Below are positions 41,025 through 48,773 of a stretch of 64,000 bases of DNA, in pieces. The DNA lies in contig JAIXKJ010000003.1 of NCBI GenBank assembly GCA_026928255.1, positions 83,833 through 147,832 on the forward strand. The letters are read 5' to 3'. Position 1 is the first letter of the stretch, and every line of letters starts with the position of its first letter. Both the position numbers and the translations under genes were made by a program. The notes under the pieces are model-generated. The model was not told where the DNA came from. It was given only the letters and a program-made list of their open reading frames with translations, and ran no database searches. Source of the stretch: Anaerolineales bacterium (GTDB lineage Bacteria; Chloroflexota; Anaerolineae; Anaerolineales; Villigracilaceae).

Positions 41025-41204
41025 ATGAAGCGCGGCTGCGCCCGCTTTGGCATTCACAGCGAAACCAAACAGCGCGCTTGGCTGATGCTGGCGGACGCAG
41101 GCTTTAACGCGAAAGCCGTATTGAGTCCGTTGGATATTATTCCGCCAATCCGACGACGCGGTATAATGATTTCGGGCGTGGCTGTGGCTTCTTGTTTTGT
41201 TTAG
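41025..41204 (+). pseudogene. Possible gene remnant, 59 codons
   Basis: ATG-started frame encoding MKRGCARFGIHSETKQRAWL and LMLADAGFNAKAVLSPLDII, with host-like codon use. It reads like the C-terminal end of a methyltransferase or similar enzyme, but no family could be named. No Shine-Dalgarno. It lies between the terminator and adenosine deaminase, in the degraded zone. May be spurious. Confidence 0.3.
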
Positions 41205-41290
41205 GCATAAACCAAACTTACCCGGTCACGCTCCTTTTGTCAAACTTTTCTCGATTTATGCACCAAAGCCAACGTTGATTGTAAAACCGC

Positions 41291-42313
41291 ATGAAGAATT
41301 TTGACCCCAAATATAACGCGCTTCCTAAAACGGAAATTCACTGCCACATTGAAGGCGCGATTCGCACGCAAACCATCCTAGACGCGGCGCGTCAAGGCGG
41401 CGTGGCGCTGCCGTCTTACCAAGCAGACGAATTGGATCGGCACGTCAAAATCCGCGAGCAAATGCGCGATTTGCAAACCGTGTTGGAAGCCTTTGACATT
41501 TTTCAACGCAGCATTGTTTCGCCGGCTATTTTTGAACGCATCGACTGGGAGTTGTTTGAAGATTGCGCCGCGCAAAACATCAAAATTTTTGAAGCGCGCT
41601 TTTCCCCCGATTGGGCGTTCCACAAACACAACCTCGATTGGGACGCCTGCCTCGAAGGGCTGCTTCGCGCGCAGGAACGCGCCGAAAAAGAATTTGACAT
41701 GGCGATTGGCTTAATCGCCATCACCTCGCGCAGCATGGGCGCGGATTCGTGCGTCCGCACGACAGAGTGGGCGATTAAGAATCGTCAGCACATCCAAGCC
41801 GTAGACCTCGCCGACGGCGAGATGATTTACCCAATGGAAGATTTCGTCAAGCCGATTCTCAAAGCGCGCGACGCAGGATTAAAAGTTACCATCCATTCGG
41901 GCGAAGACGCGCCCGCCGATTATGTGCTGAAAACGATTCAAAATTTCAAACCGCAGCGCATCGGACACGGCATTCACAGCGCGGACGATATGAAGGTCGT
42001 GGAAAAAATTATCGAAGAAGGAATCACGCTCGAAGTGAATCCTTGGTCAAATTATTTGACCAACTCCGTCCCGACGATTGAGGCGCACCCGCTGAAAAAA
42101 TTATTCGATCTCGGAGTCCGTGTTACGATTAATTCCGACGACCCCGAAGTGTTGGACACCAACCTTAACAACGAATACCGCATCGCGCGCGAAGTTCTCG
42201 GCATGAGTCTGGCGGACATCCAAACCTGCAATCGCTTCGCCTTTGAAGCCTCGTTTATTGACTCCGCTAAAACCCGCCCAATTTGGGAAAAATATTTCGC
42301 CAATTCAAATTGA
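41291..42313 (+). CDS. add: Adenosine/adenine deaminase family protein
   Basis: Zinc-dependent hydrolytic deamination of adenosine (or adenine), 340 aa. Metal and catalytic residues: EIHCHIEGA (HxH), TIHSGEDAP (His and catalytic Glu), RIGHGIHSADD, and INSDDPEVL (the two Asp). The family pattern is complete, so activity is likely; adenosine versus adenine specificity cannot be settled here. No Shine-Dalgarno in front of the ATG. Its last codons contain the -35 of the rpmH promoter. Confidence 0.9.
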   Translation: MKNFDPKYNALPKTEIHCHIEGAIRTQTILDAARQGGVALPSYQADELDRHVKIREQMRDLQTVLEAFDIFQRSIVSPAIFERIDWELFEDCAAQNIKIFEARFSPDWAFHKHNLDWDACLEGLLRAQERAEKEFDMAIGLIAITSRSMGADSCVRTTEWAIKNRQHIQAVDLADGEMIYPMEDFVKPILKARDAGLKVTIHSGEDAPADYVLKTIQNFKPQRIGHGIHSADDMKVVEKIIEEGITLEVNPWSNYLTNSVPTIEAHPLKKLFDLGVRVTINSDDPEVLDTNLNNEYRIAREVLGMSLADIQTCNRFAFEASFIDSAKTRPIWEKYFANSN

Positions 42314-42339
42314 CCGAATCGCGTGGCATGGGGTAAAAT
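42310..42339 (+). promoter_or_regulatory. rpmH promoter
   Basis: TTGACC at 42310-42315 (overlapping the deaminase stop), 18-base spacer, TAAAAT at 42334-42339. It drives the rpmH-rnpA-yidD-yidC-jag series; the leader is about 70 bases. Confidence 0.7.
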
Positions 42340-42414
42340 AACGCGCTGTCCTGCCGAAAATACCGTCCCTTTGGGGATTGCGTAATTATCTTTTGAAGAA
42401 TAAAGGAACGTAGA

Positions 42415-42585
42415 ATGACCAAGCGAACTTACCAACCCAAGATCCGCCGCCGCGTGCGCGTGCATGGCTTCCGCGCGCGGATGGCAACCTCCGCCGGACG
42501 CGACGTCCTCAAACGCCGCCGCCTTAAGGGGCGCTACAAATTAACCGTCAAATCCAACGAGCATGTGAAGAAGACTCGCTGGTAA
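42415..42585 (+). CDS. rpmH: Ribosomal protein bL34
   Basis: 56-aa basic ribosomal protein of the 50S subunit. Family landmarks: [39 protein letters not shown]. The ATG follows AAAGGAA. First gene of the conserved origin-type cluster, before rnpA as in most bacteria. Too short for most ORF callers. Confidence 0.96.
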   Translation: MTKRTYQPKIRRRVRVHGFRARMATSAGRDVLKRRRLKGRYKLTVKSNEHVKKTRW

Positions 42586-42617
42586 TTGGCGCTTCGGAAA
42601 ATTGACAAGAGGCGCGG

Positions 42618-42998
42618 GTGCAGAGACGCTTTCGGCTGTCTCGATCCGAAGATTTCAAGCGGGTGCGGCGAACAGGCAAGTCCTATGCCCATCCGCTTGT
42701 TGTGTTGATGGTTCAAGCGAGCGAAGGCGAAGAACGCTTGCGAATCGGCGTGGCGGCGGGGAAGACCGTCGGCGGCGCGGTTGTTCGCAATCGCGCCAAA
42801 CGTCTCTTGCGCGAAGCGATGCGCGGATTAATTCCCAGCGTGATTCATAAATTGGACGAAGAGCGCGCCGCCAATCAAAACTTGATTTTGATTGCTCGTT
42901 CCGCGCTTGCGACCGCCGCCTTAGCGGACGTCCGCTCCGCGTTGACGCAACTTTTGCGCCGCGCCAAACTCCTTTCCGTTGATGAACCCAGAAATTGA
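42618..42998 (+). CDS. rnpA: Ribonuclease P protein component
   Basis: 126-aa protein cofactor of RNase P, needed for 5' maturation of tRNAs. Motifs: [20 protein letters not shown] and [28 protein letters not shown] (the RNR signature). GTG start. Overlaps yidD by 17 bases, so the two are coupled. Confidence 0.95.
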   Translation: MQRRFRLSRSEDFKRVRRTGKSYAHPLVVLMVQASEGEERLRIGVAAGKTVGGAVVRNRAKRLLREAMRGLIPSVIHKLDEERAANQNLILIARSALATAALADVRSALTQLLRRAKLLSVDEPRN

Positions 42999-43299
42999 AG
43001 AACAAGAAGAACAAGTCGAGCCGTTCGTCTTGCACGATTACTCGCACGAAGCGCGTTTGCGCGATTTGCCGCGCGCGCTGCGGAACTTTCCGCGCATTCT
43101 TGTTCTTTCCCTCATTCGTTTATATCAAATGGCAATCTCGCCTGGTTTGCCGCCCTCATGCCGCTTTTACCCGTCTTGCTCGCATTACGGCTATCAAGCG
43201 GTGTATAAATACGGCGCGTTAAAAGGCTCGTTGATGGCGGCTTGGCGCGTTTTGCGCTGCAACCCGTTTAACCCCGGCGGATACGACCCCGTTCCATAA
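42982..43299 (+). CDS. yidD: Membrane protein insertion efficiency factor YidD
   Basis: 105-aa membrane-associated factor supporting YidC-dependent insertion. Core [33 protein letters not shown] and [24 protein letters not shown] carry the conserved Cys/Pro positions. N terminus is acidic and longer than usual (about 30 aa). ATG at 42982 preferred to a TTG 3 bases upstream. Confidence 0.93.
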   Translation: MNPEIEEQEEQVEPFVLHDYSHEARLRDLPRALRNFPRILVLSLIRLYQMAISPGLPPSCRFYPSCSHYGYQAVYKYGALKGSLMAAWRVLRCNPFNPGGYDPVP

Positions 43300-43347
43300 T
43301 TTGCATCTTTCGCGGCGGACGTCCGCCGTTTCAGGAGCGTACTCAAT

Positions 43348-44424
43348 TTGAACATTAGAAAAGCAATTCCCATCCTTTTGCTGGCGTTTGGCTCGCTGGC
43401 ATTAAGCGCTTGTTCCGGACGCGCTGGCATCGTCAACACCTGGGCGGGACTTTCCGCCGACGGCGAACGCGCCTACCTCGCTTCCGGCTCGCACGTTTAC
43501 GCGGCAGACGCGCAAACGGGCAAAGAAGTTTGGCGCTACCCCGCAGAAACCGACAACAACTTAATCTTCTTCGCCAACCCCGCCATCTCGGACGACGGTC
43601 AATTGATCATCGGCAGCGAAGGCAACAACCACAAACTTGTCAGCCTCGACCCGCAGACCGGCAAAGAAAACTGGGCGAACCCGTTTACCGCCGCCAAAGG
43701 GAAGTGGGTGGCTGCGCCGCTCATTTACGACGGGACGATTTACGCGCCCAACTCCGACGGTTATCTCTACTTCCTCGACCTGAAGGGCGTCCCCGTCGCC
43801 GACCCGATTAAATTGGGCGGCTCGCTTTGGTCTACGCCCGCTACGGACGGAACGCATCTGTACGTCGCCTCGCTCGACCATAATTTGCACATTGTGGACA
43901 TCGCCAGCAAAAAATCCGTCGGCGTAGTAGACCTGGGCGGCGCGGCGACGAGCAGCCCGGTCGTCGGCGAAGGCGGCGTGTACGTCGGCTCGTTCTCGGC
44001 GAACGTGGAAGAAATTCTACCGAACGGCGACCACAAAATTTTGGCGACCGCCTCCAATTGGATTTGGGGAACGCCCGCCCTAGAAAACGGCGTCCTCTAT
44101 TACGCCGACATCGGCGGCTCGCTTTACGCGCTCGACCTCGCTTCGGGCAAACAACTGTGGAGCGACGTTAAGCCCGACGGCGCGGTCGTGGCGAATCCGC
44201 TCGTTGCCGACGGCGCGATTTACTTCGTTACCGAATCAGGCACGATCCTCGCCCTCGATAGCGACGCTTCGACTCGTTGGTCAAAAGAAAGCGGCGGAAA
44301 AATCTACACCACGCCCGTCCTTTCTAACGGAACGATTCTCGTCGCGCCCTATCAAGCGGACTTTGCCCTAGCCGCCTACGACGCCGACGGCAAACAAATT
44401 TGGACCTTCGCCCCCGCAAAATAA
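43348..44424 (+). CDS. PQQ-like beta-propeller lipoprotein
   Basis: Lipoprotein of 358 aa: signal and lipobox LALSAC (Cys22), then a beta-propeller of repeated blades with PQQ-type motifs (VYAADAQTGKEVWRYPAE, LVSLDPQTGKENWANPF, LYALDLASGKQLWSD). Sits between yidD and yidC, so a BamB-like scaffold role in envelope protein handling is plausible but not proven. TTG start with AGGAG at 43333-43337. Confidence 0.85.
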   Translation: MNIRKAIPILLLAFGSLALSACSGRAGIVNTWAGLSADGERAYLASGSHVYAADAQTGKEVWRYPAETDNNLIFFANPAISDDGQLIIGSEGNNHKLVSLDPQTGKENWANPFTAAKGKWVAAPLIYDGTIYAPNSDGYLYFLDLKGVPVADPIKLGGSLWSTPATDGTHLYVASLDHNLHIVDIASKKSVGVVDLGGAATSSPVVGEGGVYVGSFSANVEEILPNGDHKILATASNWIWGTPALENGVLYYADIGGSLYALDLASGKQLWSDVKPDGAVVANPLVADGAIYFVTESGTILALDSDASTRWSKESGGKIYTTPVLSNGTILVAPYQADFALAAYDADGKQIWTFAPAK

Positions 44425-44436
44425 GGAGATTAACCC

Positions 44437-45255
44437 ATGTGGGAAACGCTTATCATTCAACCAATGGTCAACCTCCTGCTCTGGATCTATGACGTTTTAG
44501 GTCATGGCCCGCAGATGTTCGGGTTGGCGATTATTTTGTTCACCATCATCATTCGCCTCATCACCTGGCCCCTCAACGCTTCGCAAGTGAAGGGCGCGCA
44601 AGCCATGCAGGAATTGCAAAACGACAAAGACTGGCAAGCCATTCAAAAGAAGTACGCCAAAGACCGCGAAAAACTCGCGCAAGAACAAATGCGCGTTTAT
44701 AAAGAAAAGGGAATTAACCCCCTCGCTTCGTGCTTGCCGACCGTCATTCAATTCCCCATCATCATCGGCTTGTACCAAAGCATCATCCGCGCAATGGCGG
44801 TTACGCCGTTAGACATGCTCAATTTGGCGCGTTCGATTTACCCCTTTCAGCATGTAACCAACATCATCCCCCTGAACAGTTCCTTCCTTTGGATGGATTT
44901 GGGTCGTCCCGAAGGCATTCCGTTGCCGTTTGACATTTCGTTTTTGCCGAACGGCTTCCCGCTGTTGGCGATCATCGTCGCGCTGACCACCTACGTCCAA
45001 ACCAAATTGACAATGCCCGCCACGCCGCCCAACCCCGAAGACAAAGCCTCCGCGCAAACGGCGGCAATGACCGGCGGCATGGCAGTTTACATGCCGCTTA
45101 TGCTCGGCTGGTTCGCGCTTAACTTCGCTTCGGGCATTGCCGTCTATTTCATCGTCAGCAACTTGTTGGGCATCGTGCAATACGCCGCCACCGGGCGCGC
45201 GAATTGGCACAACCTTTTGCCCGGAAAAAAGAAAACCGCCGCGACCAAAAAATAA
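44437..45255 (+). CDS. yidC: Membrane protein insertase YidC
   Basis: 272-aa Oxa1/YidC insertase with five membrane segments, the first at 19-38. Conserved IIRLITWPLNASQVKGAQAM, cytoplasmic helical hairpin with AQEQMRVYKEKGINPLASCLP, PIIIGLYQSI, and MPLMLGWFALNFASGIAVYFIVSNLLG. A basic tail ends in KKKTAATKK. Of the short Gram-positive type, without a large periplasmic domain. Follows the PQQ lipoprotein by 12 bases. Confidence 0.95.
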   Translation: MWETLIIQPMVNLLLWIYDVLGHGPQMFGLAIILFTIIIRLITWPLNASQVKGAQAMQELQNDKDWQAIQKKYAKDREKLAQEQMRVYKEKGINPLASCLPTVIQFPIIIGLYQSIIRAMAVTPLDMLNLARSIYPFQHVTNIIPLNSSFLWMDLGRPEGIPLPFDISFLPNGFPLLAIIVALTTYVQTKLTMPATPPNPEDKASAQTAAMTGGMAVYMPLMLGWFALNFASGIAVYFIVSNLLGIVQYAATGRANWHNLLPGKKKTAATKK

Positions 45256-45264
45256 GGAGGCGCT

Positions 45265-46101
45265 ATGAACGAGCGGACTACTTTAGAAGTGATCGCCCCG
45301 ACTGTCGAAGAAGCCATTCAACAAGGACTCGACCAACTGGGGTTGACGGCGGACGCCGTCTCCGTCGAAGTGCTGGATTCTGGCTCGAAAGGGCTGTTCG
45401 GACTCGGCGGACGGCAAGTGCGCGTGCGCCTTTCCGTCGCCCCGCCCGCTGTGGAAGAAATTCCCGCCCCCAAAGCGGACCCGAAACCTGCTCCTGTCAA
45501 AAAAGCGGAAGCCAAGCCGAAAGCGGAGAAACCCGCCAAACCTCGCGCCGAGAAAAAAGCGTCGCCGCAACCCAAAGCCGAAGCGAAGCCTGAACCCAAA
45601 CCTGAGCCGAAGCCGAAAATCAACGTCGAACCCGACGCCGTGCTGAATACAACCGAAGAAGTCGTCTCCAAACTGATTCACCACATGGGGTTGACCGCGC
45701 AAGTCTCCGCGCATTACGACGAATCCGATTCCGCCGACAACCGCTCCATCCAAGTGGACGTGCGCGGCGACGACCTCAGCGCCTTAATTGGGCGTCGCGC
45801 CGAAACGCTGACCGCCTTTCAACACATCGCCTCGCTCATCGTCGGCAAGCAAGCGCAACAATGGGTGCAATTAACGGTGGACGTGGAAGGCTACCGCGCC
45901 CGCCGCGAGCAGCAAGTTCGTCAACTGGCGAATCGTTTAGCCGACCAAGTTACAAAAACGGGACGCAAAACAACGATGGAGCCGATGCCTTCCAGCGAAC
46001 GGCGCATCGTCCACATTGAATTGCGCGGACATCCCGCCGTAAAAACCGAAAGTACCGGCGAAGAACCGTATCGTAAAGTGATCATCTTGCCGAAAGAATA
46101 A
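45265..46101 (+). CDS. jag: Jag/KhpB family RNA-binding protein
   Basis: 278-aa cytoplasmic RNA-binding protein linked to the insertase gene in many genomes. Jag N domain 1-52 (TVEEAIQQGLDQLGL, GSKGLFGLGGRQVRV), long Pro/Lys-Ala-rich linker 65-120 (repeated PKAEAKPEPKPEPKPK), KH domain about 128-205 with GRRAETLTAFQHIASL, and R3H domain from about 210 with the SSERRIVHIELRG signature. AAGGAGG before the ATG. Confidence 0.94.
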   Translation: MNERTTLEVIAPTVEEAIQQGLDQLGLTADAVSVEVLDSGSKGLFGLGGRQVRVRLSVAPPAVEEIPAPKADPKPAPVKKAEAKPKAEKPAKPRAEKKASPQPKAEAKPEPKPEPKPKINVEPDAVLNTTEEVVSKLIHHMGLTAQVSAHYDESDSADNRSIQVDVRGDDLSALIGRRAETLTAFQHIASLIVGKQAQQWVQLTVDVEGYRARREQQVRQLANRLADQVTKTGRKTTMEPMPSSERRIVHIELRGHPAVKTESTGEEPYRKVIILPKE

Positions 46102-46121
46102 ATTTGACGAAAGACAGGGGA

Positions 46122-46165
46122 TAAAGGACGGAGGACAAAGGACAAAGGACGGAGGACGAAGGGTG
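46122..46165. repeat. Heptad repeat of AGGACAA/AGGACGG units
   Basis: Six period-7 units (AGGACGG, AGGACAA, AGGACAA, AGGACGG, AGGACGA) followed by a partial complementary arm (CCTTTGTCTTTCGTCC, 46169-46184). Different sequence but the same period and fold-back layout as the other arrays. Confidence 0.8.
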
Positions 46166-46189
46166 AAACCTTTGTCTTTCGTCCTTGCC

Positions 46190-46258
46190 TTTTAACCTGC
46201 AACCTTCAACTCGCAACCTTCAACTCGCAACCTGTAACCTGTAACCTTGAACCTTCCC
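46190..46258. repeat. Heptad repeat of AACCTGC/AACCTTC units
   Basis: About nine period-7 units (AACCTGC, AACCTTC, AACTCGC, AACCTGT) in tandem with the preceding array, extending to 23 bases before the PfkB start. Its last TTGAAC forms a possible -35. Confidence 0.85.
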
Positions 46259-46273
46259 TGTGCAAGGTATAAT
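46247..46273 (+). promoter_or_regulatory. PfkB-gene promoter, probably leaderless
   Basis: TTGAAC at 46247-46252, 15-base spacer (short), TATAAT at 46268-46273, six bases, then ATG at 46280. No Shine-Dalgarno. Confidence 0.5.
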
Positions 46274-46279
46274 TTCCCC

Positions 46280-47122
46280 ATGCCAGAACTGCGCCCTGTG
46301 GATTATCTTCTCGTCGGTCACGTTGCGGTGGATTTAACGCCGACGGGCGCGCAACTTGGCGGCACGGTCGCTTACGCGGCGCTGACGGCGCAGGCGTTGG
46401 GCTTGCGAGTCGGCGCGGTTACTTCGGCGGCGGCGGACGCGCCCTTAGCGCAATTGCAAGGAATCCAAATCGTCAATTTCCCAAGCCCGCGCAGCACGAC
46501 TTTTGAAAACGTCCAAACCGAAAGCGGACGCCGTCAAATTTTACATTCGCAAGCGGCGCCGCTTTCTATGGAAAATATTCCGCTCATTTGGCGCGACGCG
46601 AAAATTGTTCACCTTGCGCCGATTGCTCAGGAAACGGACGCCGATTTGGCGGGGCGTTTTCCGAACTCGTGGGTGGGCGTTACGCCGCAAGGCTGGATGC
46701 GCGGCTGGGACGAAAAAGGCTCGGTTGTGAAAAAAGATTGGGAAAATAGCGACCAAATTCTCGGTCAGGCGGGCGGCGCGATTCTTTCCATTGAAGACGT
46801 AAACGGCGACTTAGAACTCGTCGAGCGGATGGCGAATCAGGCGCGCCTGCTGTGTTTGACGGAAGGCGCGCGCGGCGCGGTCTTATATTGGAACGGCGAC
46901 CGCCGACGCTTTCGTCCGCCGACGGTCAAAGAAGCGGACGCGACCGGCGCGGGCGATATTTTTGCGGCGGCATTTTTTGCGCGATTGCAAGCGACGAAAG
47001 ACCCGTGGGAAGCGGCGCGTTTTGCGACCTGTCTCGCGGCGCATTCGGTAACGCGAGTCGGTTTGCTAAGCGTCCCGACTGAAAAAGAAATTGCGCTCTG
47101 CGCGATGGAGGTTTTAACTTGA
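46280..47122 (+). CDS. PfkB family carbohydrate/nucleoside kinase
   Basis: ATP-dependent sugar or nucleoside kinase of the ribokinase family, 280 aa. Motifs: DYLLVGHVAVDLTPTGAQLGGTVAYAA near the N terminus and DATGAGDIFAAAFFARL (GAGD, catalytic Asp) near residue 225. Substrate unknown. The frame begins at 46247, but ATG 46280 follows a -10 box by six bases. Its stop overlaps the parA TTG start. Confidence 0.88.
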   Translation: MPELRPVDYLLVGHVAVDLTPTGAQLGGTVAYAALTAQALGLRVGAVTSAAADAPLAQLQGIQIVNFPSPRSTTFENVQTESGRRQILHSQAAPLSMENIPLIWRDAKIVHLAPIAQETDADLAGRFPNSWVGVTPQGWMRGWDEKGSVVKKDWENSDQILGQAGGAILSIEDVNGDLELVERMANQARLLCLTEGARGAVLYWNGDRRRFRPPTVKEADATGAGDIFAAAFFARLQATKDPWEAARFATCLAAHSVTRVGLLSVPTEKEIALCAMEVLT

Positions 47123-47889
47123 CGAAAATTTACACGCTAGTAAATCAAAAAGGCGGAGTTGGAAAGACCACGTCCACCATTAATATGGCGGCGTATTTGG
47201 CAAAGTTGGGTCAGCGCGTGTTGGTGGTAGACCTCGACCCGCAGGCGAACGCCACCTCGTGTTTGGGCGTGGACAAGTCAAACGTCGTCAACGGAACGTA
47301 TAACGCGCTGTTGGGCGACGACGATATTTTCCCTTATATTTTGTTGAACGAGCGTTTGCAACTTTCGCTCTTGCCGTCGTCTTCGGCGCTGGCGGGCGCG
47401 GAAGTGGAACTGGTGGACGAATTGGCGCGGGAATCGCGTTTGCGAAAAGCGCTGCTCGCCGTCGCGCCGCGTTACGACTATGTGCTGATTGACTGTCCGC
47501 CTTCGCTGGGTCTGCTGACGGTCAACGGGTTAATGGCGGCGCTGGACGGCGTAATCGTGCCTGTGCAATGCGAATACCTCGCGCTGGAAGGTTTGGGGCA
47601 GTTGACCGAAACCATCGGGCGCGTGCGCTCGGCGCTTTTTCCGGACCTGAAAGTGCGCGGCGTGATTCTGACAATGTTCGACAGCCGCACAAACCTTTCG
47701 GCGGACGTCGTGCGCGAAGTGAACAATCACTTTCCCAGCCTCGTCTTTGAGACGATTATCCCGCGCAACATCCGTTTGGCGGAAGCGCCCTCTTACGGAT
47801 TGCCCATTTCAGAGTACGCGCCAAAATCGCCCGGCGCGGAAGCCTACGCGGCGTTGGCAAAAGAATTATTGCTGAGCGACGGCAAGTAA
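47119..47889 (+). CDS. parA: Chromosome partitioning ATPase ParA/Soj
   Basis: 256-aa Walker-type ATPase that positions the origin region via ParB-parS. Deviant Walker A KGGVGKTTST with NQ before it, VLVVDLDPQANATSCLGVD, DYVLIDCPPSLGLLTVNGL and the C-terminal PRNIRLAEAPSYGLPISEY. TTG start overlaps the upstream stop (TTGA); GGAGG precedes. Short form without N-terminal HTH, i.e. chromosomal type. Confidence 0.96.
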   Translation: MTKIYTLVNQKGGVGKTTSTINMAAYLAKLGQRVLVVDLDPQANATSCLGVDKSNVVNGTYNALLGDDDIFPYILLNERLQLSLLPSSSALAGAEVELVDELARESRLRKALLAVAPRYDYVLIDCPPSLGLLTVNGLMAALDGVIVPVQCEYLALEGLGQLTETIGRVRSALFPDLKVRGVILTMFDSRTNLSADVVREVNNHFPSLVFETIIPRNIRLAEAPSYGLPISEYAPKSPGAEAYAALAKELLLSDGK

Positions 47890-47903
47890 GGAAAGGGACG
47901 ACA

Positions 47904-48773
47904 ATGGCTCAACGAAAAGGACTTGGCAAAGGTTTAGACGCGCTCATCCCTGGCGGAAATCCGCCGCAGACGGACAACGCGGCAGCGCCCGTCGCTTTGG
48001 GCGTTCAGCAGGTGGCGGTGGATTCGATCAAGATGAATCCGCGCCAGCCGCGCGTTCACTTCAAGCAAGAAGAACTGAACGAGTTGGCGGCGTCCATCCG
48101 CGAGCATGGCGTGATTCAACCGTTGGTGGTCATGCCCGACGAAAGCGGCGGATACATCCTCATCGCGGGCGAACGGCGCTGGCACGCTTCGCAACGCGCC
48201 GGCCTGCGAATGGTGCCGGTCGTCGTGCGGCAGGCGAATAATCAAGAATTGTTGGAGTTGGCGCTGATTGAAAACGTCCAACGTTCGGACTTAAACCCGA
48301 TGGAAGAGGCGGAAGCCTACCGCCAACTGTCGGATGATTTTGGCCTTTCGCATGAGATGATCGCCAAGCGCGTCGGCAAGAGCCGCGTGGCGGTAACGAA
48401 CACCATGCGCCTCGTCAATTTGGCGGACGCGGTGAAACGCGCCTTGATGGACAACGCCATCAGCGAAGGACACGCCCGCGCCTTGCTGGGACTTTCCACG
48501 CAAAAAGCGCAAACGTCCGCTTTGCAGACGGTGATTAACCTTTCGTTGAGCGTGCGCCAAACGGAAGAACTGATTCGCAAGTTGACCGGTCAGCGCCCGG
48601 TAACGGTCGGCAAAGCGCCAATCAACGCCGAAGTTGCGGACGTAGAAAAGCGTTTGCAGCGCAGTCTCGGCACGAAGGTTTCATTGAAGCACGGCAAAAA
48701 AGGCGGCACGGTTACGATCTATTATTATTCGGACGAAGAACTGGACGAGTTAATTAAGAAGATGACGGAATGA
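47904..48773 (+). CDS. parB: Chromosome partitioning protein ParB/Spo0J
   Basis: 289-aa parS-binding CTPase clamp. N-terminal GLGKGLDALIP, CTP-binding GERRWHASQRAGL (GERRx), ENVQRSDLNPMEEAEAYRQL, HTH around LSHEMIAKRVGKSRVAVTNTMRL, and the dimerisation end. Start follows AAAGGGA. I did not find a canonical TGTTTCACGTGAAACA-like parS by eye in the window. Ends with ATGA overlap. Confidence 0.95.
   Translation: MAQRKGLGKGLDALIPGGNPPQTDNAAAPVALGVQQVAVDSIKMNPRQPRVHFKQEELNELAASIREHGVIQPLVVMPDESGGYILIAGERRWHASQRAGLRMVPVVVRQANNQELLELALIENVQRSDLNPMEEAEAYRQLSDDFGLSHEMIAKRVGKSRVAVTNTMRLVNLADAVKRALMDNAISEGHARALLGLSTQKAQTSALQTVINLSLSVRQTEELIRKLTGQRPVTVGKAPINAEVADVEKRLQRSLGTKVSLKHGKKGGTVTIYYYSDEELDELIKKMTE

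Noticed and set aside
47119..48773. parS near parAB
   Set aside because: Scanning by eye for the canonical GTTTCAC/GTGAAAC palindrome found only unrelated half-sites (e.g. GTGAAAC at 46162).
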